A stretch of DNA of 13,870 bases from Methanobacteriota archaeon (lineage in GTDB: Archaea; Thermoplasmatota; Poseidoniia; Poseidoniales; Poseidoniaceae): positions 1 to 13,870 of the forward strand of contig PAMN02000057.1 of NCBI GenBank assembly GCA_002707335.2, in the 5' to 3' direction. The position numbers were made by a program, and so were the translations under genes. Positions 1 to 7,600 of this stretch are shown here, one piece after another. A model generated the notes under the pieces. The model made no database searches. It was not told the DNA's origin and saw nothing but the letters and a program-made list of their open reading frames with translations. Each line of letters opens with the position of its first letter. The first letter of the stretch is position 1.

Positions 1-255
1 GATGGGTTGTAGCAACAGAATGTGTATGTACCACACCTGTGCGAGTAACCCTTCGGTATCCAGTCATGCCAATTTAGACATTATTGAAAGACCGTCTCCC
101 CGCAGGGCGGCCCTTCTAGTCAATCTTCCCCAGACATACATGGCATGCCCAAGTGCATAAGCAACCCCCCGACCTACCTCCCATATATCAAGGCATCGGG
201 TTTGAAGTAGGACATTGGATACAGAGAGATAATGACTCATGGGCACTCTATACAA
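1..255. other. GC-elevated non-coding stretch, possible structured RNA (class unknown)
   Basis: No convincing gene is present here. A 63-codon minus-strand frame exists but its translation has no recognisable family features. GC is about 49% by hand count over 1-240, against roughly 25% in the flank at 256-313. Short self-complementary elements are dense: GTTG-TAG-CAAC near 6-16, GTGT/ACAC near 21-35, CACA-CC-TGTG near 32-41, CCGC-AGG-GCGG near 100-110, and the palindrome GGCATGCC at 142-149. On the minus strand an A/T-rich stretch lies just upstream, so an RNA running leftwards off the window edge is the likelier orientation, but this is inference. I compared it by eye with SRP RNA, RNase P RNA, 5S, 16S and tRNA signatures. 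None fitted, apart from one short SRP-like match on the minus strand. Confidence 0.3.
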
Positions 256-261
256 CGTTTA

Positions 262-300
262 TCCAAAAAATTTGTAAATAAAAAAATGCTAAAAATCGCT
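262..300 (-). terminator. Poly-T terminator after the minus-strand gene cluster
   Basis: Immediately downstream of the zinc-ribbon/TPR gene, the minus strand has three T runs of five, seven and six bases (plus-strand A runs at 291-295, 280-286 and 265-270). Successive oligo-T tracts are the usual archaeal intrinsic termination signal and need no hairpin. The same A/T-rich DNA could also supply a promoter for anything transcribed leftwards from about position 240. Confidence 0.5.
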
Positions 301-313
301 AAATTATAACTTG

Positions 314-1600
314 TCAGATGAGAGCCAAATTCGCTGCAACAATAGTATCGTTAGCAAATGGACTCAAAACCTGACGGGCTTCATCCTCTCTATCCAATTG
401 AATCAAGCAAGAGCCCTTCAAGTTTACAACCTCTACATCACCATTGGTTCTGGATAGTAAAACTTCAGCTATTCCTAACGCTTTTTCTGCTCTGCCACTC
501 ACTAATAGACTGTGACCTAAATTCAACAAAATTGCATTGTTCGAAGGATCGACCTTAGCCCCTTGTCTTAACGCCATAATTGATGCTTCATATTGTGATT
601 CTGCCATTGTATCCCCTTCAGCATCCATTTCTAAAGCGGACTGAAGTATGGTCAGCCCTAGATTATTCAAGACCGAAGGCTCATTTTGCATGTTTTGAGA
701 AACGGTGGAAAATATTTGTGCTGCACGTAACCAAGACTGATTAGCCATCATTTCAAATCCCTCAGAAACTAAAGACGACAATTCCGGTACCGATGCTGTA
801 TCTATTGGAAGGGCTTTTGCTGGATGGAGTTGTGGTGCATCTTCATCTCCCGCAGTTGATTCTTCTTCAGGAGAATAATGGAAATCATCGAATGTGACCT
901 CAACATTAGAGAGTAATTCTTCCTCTTCGTACGTGACTTCGACAATTTTGTCTTCTTGGGCATATAGATCCTCCATGTTTACCTCAGCAGCATCTATTCT
1001 CCACATGTCTGGAATTTCATCTTCTAGATCGTTAGGTGCAACAATAGGTTCAGCAGACAGAGGAGTTGATTCTAATCTTACAGGTACGTCATTAAGTTGT
1101 ACATTGGGAACCAAAGTTATCTCTTCTATTTCATCGAGTTCGATTTCTGGTTCAGATTCTAAAACATCATCATTGATTACATTGTTTGAGTTGGCCTCAA
1201 CAAGGTTTTCAGATATTTCATCAGGAGCAACTGAATCTTGTGTTTTTTCATCTGTAGTATCCTCGTCTTCATCACCATGATGAAAATCATATTCATCTTC
1301 CAATTGCACTAAATCTGATTCTTGATAGTTGATTTTCTCATCAGTAAACGAACCTACGCCAAAGGGAAGACTCGATTCGATTGTTTCAGCAACTGCGCCT
1401 AAACCAAAAGGAAGATTCTCGTTGTCAGCAGATGATTCCTCGGTTCCACCCAGAGATTCTACAACATCATCCAGGCCTGGTATGTAATCGTCATCCATAG
1501 AAACATCATCGAGAACTATGTCATTTGCGACCTGAGATCCACATGAAGGACAAGAACCCTTTCCCAGGAATAATAGGCCACAAACTTGGCATTCTTGCAT
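314..1600 (-). CDS. Zinc-ribbon / acidic linker / TPR-repeat protein
   Basis: I do not recognise a named family. Three parts are visible in the 428-residue product. Residues 1-21 form a compact zinc ribbon with CxxC at C4/C7 and C17/C20. Residues about 25-270 are strongly acidic and low in complexity, probably disordered, and contain the motif LPFG(L/V)G twice (residues 63-68 and 78-83). Residues about 272-428 are helical with TPR character: the segments around 310, 352-382 and 388-412 have alternating small and large hydrophobic residues typical of TPR helices. There is no signal peptide or membrane segment, so the protein should be cytoplasmic. A zinc ribbon plus TPRs suggests a scaffold for protein-protein contacts, but the partner is unknown. 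It is the last gene of the minus-strand cluster, 57 bases after the antiporter gene. The ATG at 1600 is preceded by GGGGAG only 3 bases away, closer than an ordinary ribosome binding site, and it is required to keep the zinc ribbon. Confidence 0.8.
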   Translation of the reverse strand: MQECQVCGLLFLGKGSCPSCGSQVANDIVLDDVSMDDDYIPGLDDVVESLGGTEESSADNENLPFGLGAVAETIESSLPFGVGSFTDEKINYQESDLVQLEDEYDFHHGDEDEDTTDEKTQDSVAPDEISENLVEANSNNVINDDVLESEPEIELDEIEEITLVPNVQLNDVPVRLESTPLSAEPIVAPNDLEDEIPDMWRIDAAEVNMEDLYAQEDKIVEVTYEEEELLSNVEVTFDDFHYSPEEESTAGDEDAPQLHPAKALPIDTASVPELSSLVSEGFEMMANQSWLRAAQIFSTVSQNMQNEPSVLNNLGLTILQSALEMDAEGDTMAESQYEASIMALRQGAKVDPSNNAILLNLGHSLLVSGRAEKALGIAEVLLSRTNGDVEVVNLKGSCLIQLDREDEARQVLSPFANDTIVAANLALI

Positions 1601-1657
1601 GTTCTCCCCATATCGGACAAAGAGATTAACCCTTTGAATACACCGCTTCTATGAGCA

Positions 1658-3334
1658 TCACTCTTCGGAAGTCTGTGATGAACCTGCATCAAAATAGTCG
1701 ATTATACTTTCATCATCAACAAGTGCTTCAGCCCAGTTCTTACCTTTTTTCTTGCCGTTGTAATACTGCCATACGATTCCGAATAATCCAACACAAAGTA
1801 GGATTATCTTCCAAACTGGGGCAACCCAGTAAACCATTACGATATATCCAGTTGTAATAGCAACTGATAACAACATCACAGGGAATCCTGCTTTGAAGAA
1901 TTCATTAAATGAGATTGGATATCCTGCTTCTTCGCTCATTCCAGCAGTGACTACATTTGCTGAAGCACCAATAAGAGTTCCATTCCCACCCAAACATGCA
2001 CCAAAAGCAAGTGCCCAAATTAGTGGTCCTAATTCTAAATCAAGACTCGCAGATAGTTGTAAAATGACTGGAACCATAGTTATAGTGTAAGGAATGTTAT
2101 CGATAAACGCTGATGCGATTGCACTGACCCATAGAATGATAATTAGTGCTGCAACCAAACGGTATTCTTCACTGAAGAATTCGATGGAAGCCTCGACCTG
2201 CTCACCAATCCAGTCGATAACACCAAGCTCCATTAATGAGTGAATTAGAACGAACAGTCCAGCAAAGAAAATTAGAGTTGTCCACTCGACCTTTTCAAGC
2301 GGCTCTTCCAATTCATGCCTGTCAGTAGCCAAAACCATCAAAACAGCACCAACTAATGCAACCCATGAAACAGAAACATGATGAATTGGATTAAGGAAGA
2401 ATCCAAGGATAACTAAGCATAGAATCGTTCCAGAAACTTTAAGCATTTTTGCATCCTTAATGCCATATTTTGCTTCAAGTTCTTTGACATCACGGATTCT
2501 TTCGCCTGCGAATTCCGAAGCATACATCCACTTTATCATCATTAAACACGGAACTGCTGTGAGTAAAACACCTGGTGCCAATTCGACAATAAAGTCAGTG
2601 AATGTGACCCCTTCGGATGCTAATGCAGCAATTTCAGCCTTCCCATTATCAGCAATTGCGCTTTCACTCATTGTCGAACCTATGATGATGTTTGGAGGGT
2701 CTCCAATCATGGTGGCAGTGCCACCAATATTTGAGAAAATTACCTCAGAAATTAGCAGAGGAATAGGATTGAGATCTAGGACTCTAGCAAGTTGTATAGT
2801 AACTGGAGTTAGTAACAACATCGTGGTAACGTTATCCAAAAATGCAGATAATACAGCTGTTACAACACATAAAATAACCACAAGCGACCATACATTTCCT
2901 TTGCTCTGCTTATACGCTTGTACAGCAAACCATTCAAAAATTCCAGTATGAGCCATTATACCTACCATGATCATCATTCCTAATAGTAGTCCAATGGTTT
3001 CCCATTCGATTAGGGCTGTGGTTTCCGCAAGACTGAGAGCACCGCCTTTTTTGTAATAATTCAGTGCTGCCAAGGCTGCTAAGCCACCAATTGCTGCAGC
3101 GAGTGTCCTATGAACTACTTCAGAAATGATCAATGCATAAACGAATAGTAAAATTCCTAATCCAACCCAAACCGGTTCTTTTCCAAGGCCGGGTTTTAGT
3201 TGAATTTCTAAGTCAATCATGCCTCCACCTCCAGCGTTTACATTCTGCATGAAGATCATTACACCAGCGAAGATAAGGGAGAAGAATGCAAGTCGATTTG
3301 ACTTACTACGCAAAAACAGCCGATTGACGCCCAT
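1658..3334 (-). CDS. ArsB/NhaD (ion transporter) superfamily antiporter, P-protein-like
   Basis: This is a polytopic membrane protein of the ArsB/NhaD group, the family of sodium/proton antiporters and P-protein homologues. The two inverted halves each carry the family pair of motifs: SAFLDNVTT (residues 163-171) with GGTATMIGDPPN (204-215) in the first half, and SAFIDNIPYT (about 408-417) with GGNGTLIGASANVV (449-462) in the second. The Asp-Asn pairs in the broken helices are the expected ion-binding positions. About a dozen hydrophobic segments are visible. The N-terminus (basic start, hydrophobic run, then NVNA before GGGG) resembles a cleavable signal peptide, as seen in some NhaD proteins. 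The longest frame starts at TTG (3355). I chose the ATG at 3334, which gives 558 residues and a normal signal sequence, 39 bases after the yhbY stop. The most likely role is sodium or proton exchange; substrate specificity (sodium, arsenite, other anions) cannot be fixed from sequence alone. Confidence 0.88.
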   Translation of the reverse strand: MGVNRLFLRSKSNRLAFFSLIFAGVMIFMQNVNAGGGGMIDLEIQLKPGLGKEPVWVGLGILLFVYALIISEVVHRTLAAAIGGLAALAALNYYKKGGALSLAETTALIEWETIGLLLGMMIMVGIMAHTGIFEWFAVQAYKQSKGNVWSLVVILCVVTAVLSAFLDNVTTMLLLTPVTIQLARVLDLNPIPLLISEVIFSNIGGTATMIGDPPNIIIGSTMSESAIADNGKAEIAALASEGVTFTDFIVELAPGVLLTAVPCLMMIKWMYASEFAGERIRDVKELEAKYGIKDAKMLKVSGTILCLVILGFFLNPIHHVSVSWVALVGAVLMVLATDRHELEEPLEKVEWTTLIFFAGLFVLIHSLMELGVIDWIGEQVEASIEFFSEEYRLVAALIIILWVSAIASAFIDNIPYTITMVPVILQLSASLDLELGPLIWALAFGACLGGNGTLIGASANVVTAGMSEEAGYPISFNEFFKAGFPVMLLSVAITTGYIVMVYWVAPVWKIILLCVGLFGIVWQYYNGKKKGKNWAEALVDDESIIDYFDAGSSQTSEE

Positions 3335-3373
3335 AATCTGTGGGTGAATAATCAACTTATGAGGCTTATCTTG

Positions 3374-3640
3374 TTATTTTACCCAAACAACGCCAACATT
3401 ACCCCTTGAAGAGATCAGCGTTGAACCTGTTTGTTCACAAATGTAGTTCCAAACTTCGGTTTTCTGGGAGCGCTCAAATACGCCCTTGTTGATTTTAATT
3501 TTAACGAGTTTCCTCTTTGCCAATTGATCTTTTATCTCCTGAATTAAATTTTCAGTGACACCTGTTTTTCCAATTCTAACACTAGGCTGAAAATCACGAT
3601 CCATGGCCATTTTTTTGATACTTTCAGGAATTTTAACCAT
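3374..3640 (-). CDS. yhbY: YhbY/CRM-domain RNA-binding protein
   Basis: This is a single-domain CRM protein of 88 residues, the usual length of the stand-alone bacterial and archaeal YhbY type. The family associates with pre-50S ribosomal particles in bacteria; the CRM fold binds structured RNA. The sequence shows the helix-rich start (IPESIKKMAMDRDF), the conserved Ile-Gly-Lys-x-Gly loop (IGKTGVTENLI), the KLVKIKINKG strand and the closing ISSRGNVGVVW. A longer in-frame start at 3688 would overlap the RNase P gene by 56 bases and add residues the family lacks. The ATG at 3640 has a good GGAG 8 bases upstream and overlaps the end of rnp4 by 8 bases (ATGGTTAA), indicating translational coupling. 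Its place between rnp4 and a transporter supports a role in RNA or ribosome maturation. Confidence 0.9.
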   Translation of the reverse strand: MVKIPESIKKMAMDRDFQPSVRIGKTGVTENLIQEIKDQLAKRKLVKIKINKGVFERSQKTEVWNYICEQTGSTLISSRGNVGVVWVK

Positions 3641-3977
3641 TCTTAACACTCCTGTGATATTTGGGGCCACCACCAATTCTTCTAACACTTTTGCATTTCA
3701 GACAAGTTACAATTTTCTGTCCGTTTCTGATTCTTATTCTCGAATTGTTATCAACTAAAAGAATGGATTTACATTTTTTGCATATTCTGTGTGAAACGTT
3801 TTTTGGCACCGAAATTCTATTTCGCCTTGAAGTTGTCAGTAAATGCCTTACAGCATTTTCTCTTACATTTAATGGCATCGTAGTATTATTGACAACTGTT
3901 GTCAGATGTTTTTGCGCTTCAATTGCATTTTTTAAGCGATTTTTCTTCGCTTTGGAGCGTGTTCGCCGAGCCCCCAT
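3633..3977 (-). CDS. rnp4: Ribonuclease P protein component 4 (Rpr2/Rpp21 family)
   Basis: This is the archaeal RNase P zinc-ribbon subunit, which binds RNase P RNA (with Rpp29 in studied archaea) to support 5' maturation of tRNA precursors. The 114-residue product has a very basic helical N-terminal half (ARRTRSKAKKNRLKNAIEAQ and onward) and a C-terminal zinc ribbon with CxxC at C66/C69 and C92/C95, followed by a basic Gly-rich tail. This is the standard layout and length for the family. The ATG at 3977 is 9 bases after the adk stop, so the two genes are almost certainly co-transcribed; its own end overlaps the yhbY start. It is one of the clearest indications that the DNA is archaeal. Confidence 0.88.
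   Translation of the reverse strand: MGARRTRSKAKKNRLKNAIEAQKHLTTVVNNTTMPLNVRENAVRHLLTTSRRNRISVPKNVSHRICKKCKSILLVDNNSRIRIRNGQKIVTCLKCKSVRRIGGGPKYHRSVKNG
3649..3652 (-). promoter_or_regulatory. Ribosome binding site of the yhbY gene
   Basis: GGAG on the minus strand lies 8 bases before the ATG at 3640, inside the end of rnp4. It decides the yhbY start against the longer in-frame ATG at 3688. Confidence 0.6.
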
Positions 3978-3986
3978 ATTTTCAAC

Positions 3987-4619
3987 TCACTGTAAGACTG
4001 AGAGAATATCAGTAGTTATCTCATCGATAGGTCTATCGCCATTGAAAGGATAAAAAATATTTCGAGATTTATACCAATCCGCTAGTGGCGATGTTTGTTC
4101 ATGGTAAGCGTTAAGACGGCTTAGAACCGTTGATTCATTATCGTCTGCCCGTCGTTTGAAATTAGATGAATCGCATGAATCGCACTTATTCAATACCTTT
4201 GTTGGCTTAAATGTATCATGGAAAACGGCTGAACAATCTGCACAAGTAAACCTTCCACATATCCTTTCAACTATTTTACTATCTGGTACTTCAATTGCTA
4301 TTACATGAGAAACTTCACAAATTTCAGACAGTGCCTCGGCTTGTGGTATTGTTCTAGGAAAACCATCGAACATAACGCCATTTACAGCATCAGGTTGTTT
4401 TATTCGATCTTTGATTAAATCAATTATAACATCATCTGGCACTAACTCACCTGCATCCATGAAGGATTTTGCTTTTACACCGGTTTCGGTTCCTGCTGAT
4501 ACTGCAGCACGTAGCATATCACCCGTACTTACCTGAGGAAGCCCTGTTGAATTCATAATCCTCTGGGCTTGAGTTCCTTTACCTGCACCAGGAGGGCCAA
4601 ACAAAACTATGCTCTTCAT
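3987..4619 (-). CDS. adk: Adenylate kinase, bacterial-type with zinc-binding LID
   Basis: The enzyme interconverts ATP and AMP with two ADP and balances the adenylate pool in the cytoplasm. The 210-residue product has the P-loop GPPGAGKGT (residues 8-16), the AMP-site STGDMLR (31-37), DGFPRT (85-90), and a long LID with CxxC pairs at C126/C129 and C146/C149 that should bind structural zinc, ending in KRRADDNE and the conserved Arg of SRLNAYHEQT. This is the long LID-containing form common in bacteria and some euryarchaea, not the distinct AdkA form of methanogens and Sulfolobus. The longest frame begins at a GTG at 4625; I chose the ATG at 4619, which starts directly at the first strand (MKSIVLFG). 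It lies 25 bases after the protease gene and 9 before rnp4. Confidence 0.95.
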   Translation of the reverse strand: MKSIVLFGPPGAGKGTQAQRIMNSTGLPQVSTGDMLRAAVSAGTETGVKAKSFMDAGELVPDDVIIDLIKDRIKQPDAVNGVMFDGFPRTIPQAEALSEICEVSHVIAIEVPDSKIVERICGRFTCADCSAVFHDTFKPTKVLNKCDSCDSSNFKRRADDNESTVLSRLNAYHEQTSPLADWYKSRNIFYPFNGDRPIDEITTDILSVLQ

Positions 4620-4644
4620 AGGCACCCGTAGCCTGTCTAAGATT

Positions 4645-7600
4645 TCATTGTTGGCCTTGTTGGGCTAACCATTGATGGCCGTAATATTGCCATTGCTGCA
4701 TTGTCCAACCCGGAGGTAAACCTCCTGGTGGCAATGGCGGACCTTGGTTTTGAACAACTGGTGGAGCAACTGCCGGCGGGGCTGCAGCGGGCGGCCGTCC
4801 CATGGGAACTGGGGCTGGTGGCCGGCCTAGTGGTACTTTAGAGGGGGGCCGACCCATAGGAACCGCAGGAGGTGCAGGTGGAAGAGATGGCATTGAGGTT
4901 GCTAATGCTTGTGCTATTTCTTCGGCAGAGACTGAACCGCCTGCTAACGATTCTTGCCCAACAACTGAATCCATGACATTTTGCATTCTAGCTCCGTCAT
5001 CAGGAATCACATGTGCATCTGGTGCGACCAATTCTTCGCCAGAGTAATCCTTAGGCGCTGATCTCTTGATACGATAACCAACAATTGCGCCCAGAAGGAT
5101 AATTACTCCCACTATGGAATAACCTACAGCAGGAGATACAATCCCGAACAATCCACCTTGTGACTTGGTATTGGCCACACTTAATTCTAATATTACTGAA
5201 TCAGCTCCACATCTGAAGTCAATTTCTTTCTTACCAGTTTCAGTATTTTCATTTGATTTTACTGTTACTGCAACATCCATGGATTCACCTGGTTGTAAAT
5301 TTTCAATACTGTTTTCAGACATGGTTATTTTCCAACCGCTTGCCTCTGTACTGGCCTCCAAATTTGTCGTCAACGGTATGTTTCCAACATTTGTTAATGT
5401 AACATCTTGAGATGAAGAACCGTCTCTTTCGACCCCCAAAAGAGGTTTTAATGTCTCATCAAAAGAGATAGAACATTCTGATGTTTCTAGAACTCTTATC
5501 ACGTATGTTTCCACAACTTGCATAGATTCAAATCCATTGTCAATCGTTGCATAGACTCCAACTTCAAATGCATTCGAATTGGCGGGTTGATTTACTGGGG
5601 GTTTGATGCCTAACTCAACATCTACCTCTGTGCGAGGCTCAAGATATGTTGGTGGAGCAACAAAACCAATTTCCCAGCCATCAGGGGCAATTGAATTAGA
5701 CCAAGTAATAGAAATCGGAGAATTTCCAATGTTTTCTACCTTCAGAGTATTATATGAAAAATCTCCATTAACGCTTATATCGAAATAGCTACCATTTTCA
5801 GACAACATGGACAAGCCTAATTCGTCTCTTACAACTAATTTCGTTTCATTGATTATGAAATTAGATGGGCTTTGACTTGTTTTTATTGACAAACTATTTT
5901 CATCGTTTCGAGCCGCAACTGGTGAGACTAGAACTTCGATTTTAACAACTGATTGTTCTCCCGCTCCCAAAATAACACTTACTTCTCGGCTTTGTGTTTC
6001 GGACTCATGGTGAACCTGTAGAGTCCAAGTTGTCAATTCTGGCGAAACTCTGACCGACAAATCAAGTGGCGCATTACCAGTATTTATTATCTCTAAAGAG
6101 AGATTGAAACGTTCCGCTGTTTCTACAGAAACATCTTTTGCAATTGATGCTGGTCCGATTATGTTACCATCTTGATCGAATAAATGAGTCTCAAATGATT
6201 CTAATGCTTTGACAGTGAGTACGACTGTTTCGCTTATGTTCAAATTGGGATCACCTTCACTAGTGACATAACAAGTAACAGAGTCTGTACTTCCTGCAAG
6301 AGGAGTACCGTTATCCACGGAAGGAACATACAATCTAACCTGCATAGGAAGATATTCGAGAATGTCTAATGCCTCAAATGAATATGATGATGAATTCGAT
6401 TGCCCTAATTGCACCTGCCAACGGTTATCGCTTGAACAATCTAAATCATACACTGCTGGGGAATTTCCTACATTTCTCACCGATATGGAAAATGCAGTAA
6501 AACCACCTGGCTGAGCTTCAAGACCACTTGTTCCTGCAGCTGCGACTTGAGCATTTTTAACTTCTTCAACCACTAATTTCAATCGGATAATATGCTTAAC
6601 ACCCGGATTTCCAGAATATTTGGCGGTTACATCCATTACATATGTTCCCGACATAGCAAATCTAGGAGTTTGCCCCGATAAATCAGCATCATCATCATTC
6701 ATAGTAATATTCAGATAGATTTTATCTCCATCATCACCCATTGGTGACATAGTAAATGGTCCAGACAAGTCGGAGTACCTAGACCAGGTGTCGGTTGGGG
6801 GTAACAATACGTCACTCCTTATTGGACTAGGTGTTTGAACCTGAGAAATATGTAGGCTAACGCTTTGATTACCAGTACCCTCGTGTTTAAGAACAACAGG
6901 CCAAGTATATCCTTCAGACACTGCAGGGCTCATAGTTTGATTAACTAAGTTGCTATTTTCCTGACCGTTGCTATCAAGAGTTACTAATCTAAGTCCTAAA
7001 GCAGATACAACGATATTTCTCTCTCTGATATTGTTATTTATTCCATTAGATTCATCGTTTATTTCCACTACATCATTATCAGAATCTATTGTCAATCTGA
7101 GATTGTGGTCTCCAGTGGAGGTGAATGTGTGGTACAGGCTGAAAGAGTCAATTTGTCCTGGTGCAAGAGAAGACCTATTACCTTCATAGAGCGTTGTTCC
7201 TTCTGTCAAATCTTCTAATAATACTCTAAATTGCCCAGAATCTGTTGTTCCTTGATTTAGCCAAGATAATCTTAGGGTTATCAAATCATTGACTAACGGA
7301 GATTCTGAAGAAGGGAAGATTGAGCCATCGAAGGTTGTGAGGTCTGATTTCAAATCAATTGTTGCATCCCCAGTTACAACTAGCGAGAAGGATTGGTCAA
7401 GACCTCCTTTGTGGGAGACTTTTAGTTGCCATTTACCTGTTGCTAGTGCAGAATTAGGGAGTAATTTGATCCTCTCAATATTATTTGTTGAATCGCTATT
7501 CCCGTTTGGTATAGATTCGCCAGATGAGAATACATTTCCTTTGTATGTGACACCATTCGGTGTAATTAGTTCTAAATCGAGGTCATTAACCAATTTGGAT

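Noticed and set aside
1..210. SRP RNA or RNase P RNA identity for the left-edge region
   Set aside because: One minus-strand match to the archaeal SRP opening and one plus-strand GCAACAGAA resembling an RNase P conserved block. The UGUAAC/GGAA-AGCAG signature of SRP and the P4-forming blocks of RNase P are not present in consistent positions.
64..255. 63-codon minus-strand frame inside the left-edge region
   Set aside because: No recognisable domain, low-complexity mixture of residues, and the underlying DNA has hairpins and raised GC more like an RNA. Kept only as part of the non-coding description.
1618..1636. Inverted repeat CAAAG...CTTTG between the antiporter and TPR genes
   Set aside because: Only five paired bases with a nine-base loop and no T run following; easily explained by chance.
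3641..3688. Longer YhbY start at 3688
   Set aside because: It lacks the GGAG signal and lies wholly inside rnp4; the extra residues do not belong to the CRM family.
4648..4743. WW domain at the protease C-terminus (LPPGW start)
   Set aside because: The opening resembles a WW domain, but the second conserved Trp-Pro pair and the three-strand spacing are absent and the segment is too short.
4802..5047. Open frames opposite the protease gene, such as the Gly-rich one here and one at 8295-8543
   Set aside because: They are mirror images of the real coding frame (for example Gly-rich opposite Pro-rich), with no ribosome binding site or family features.
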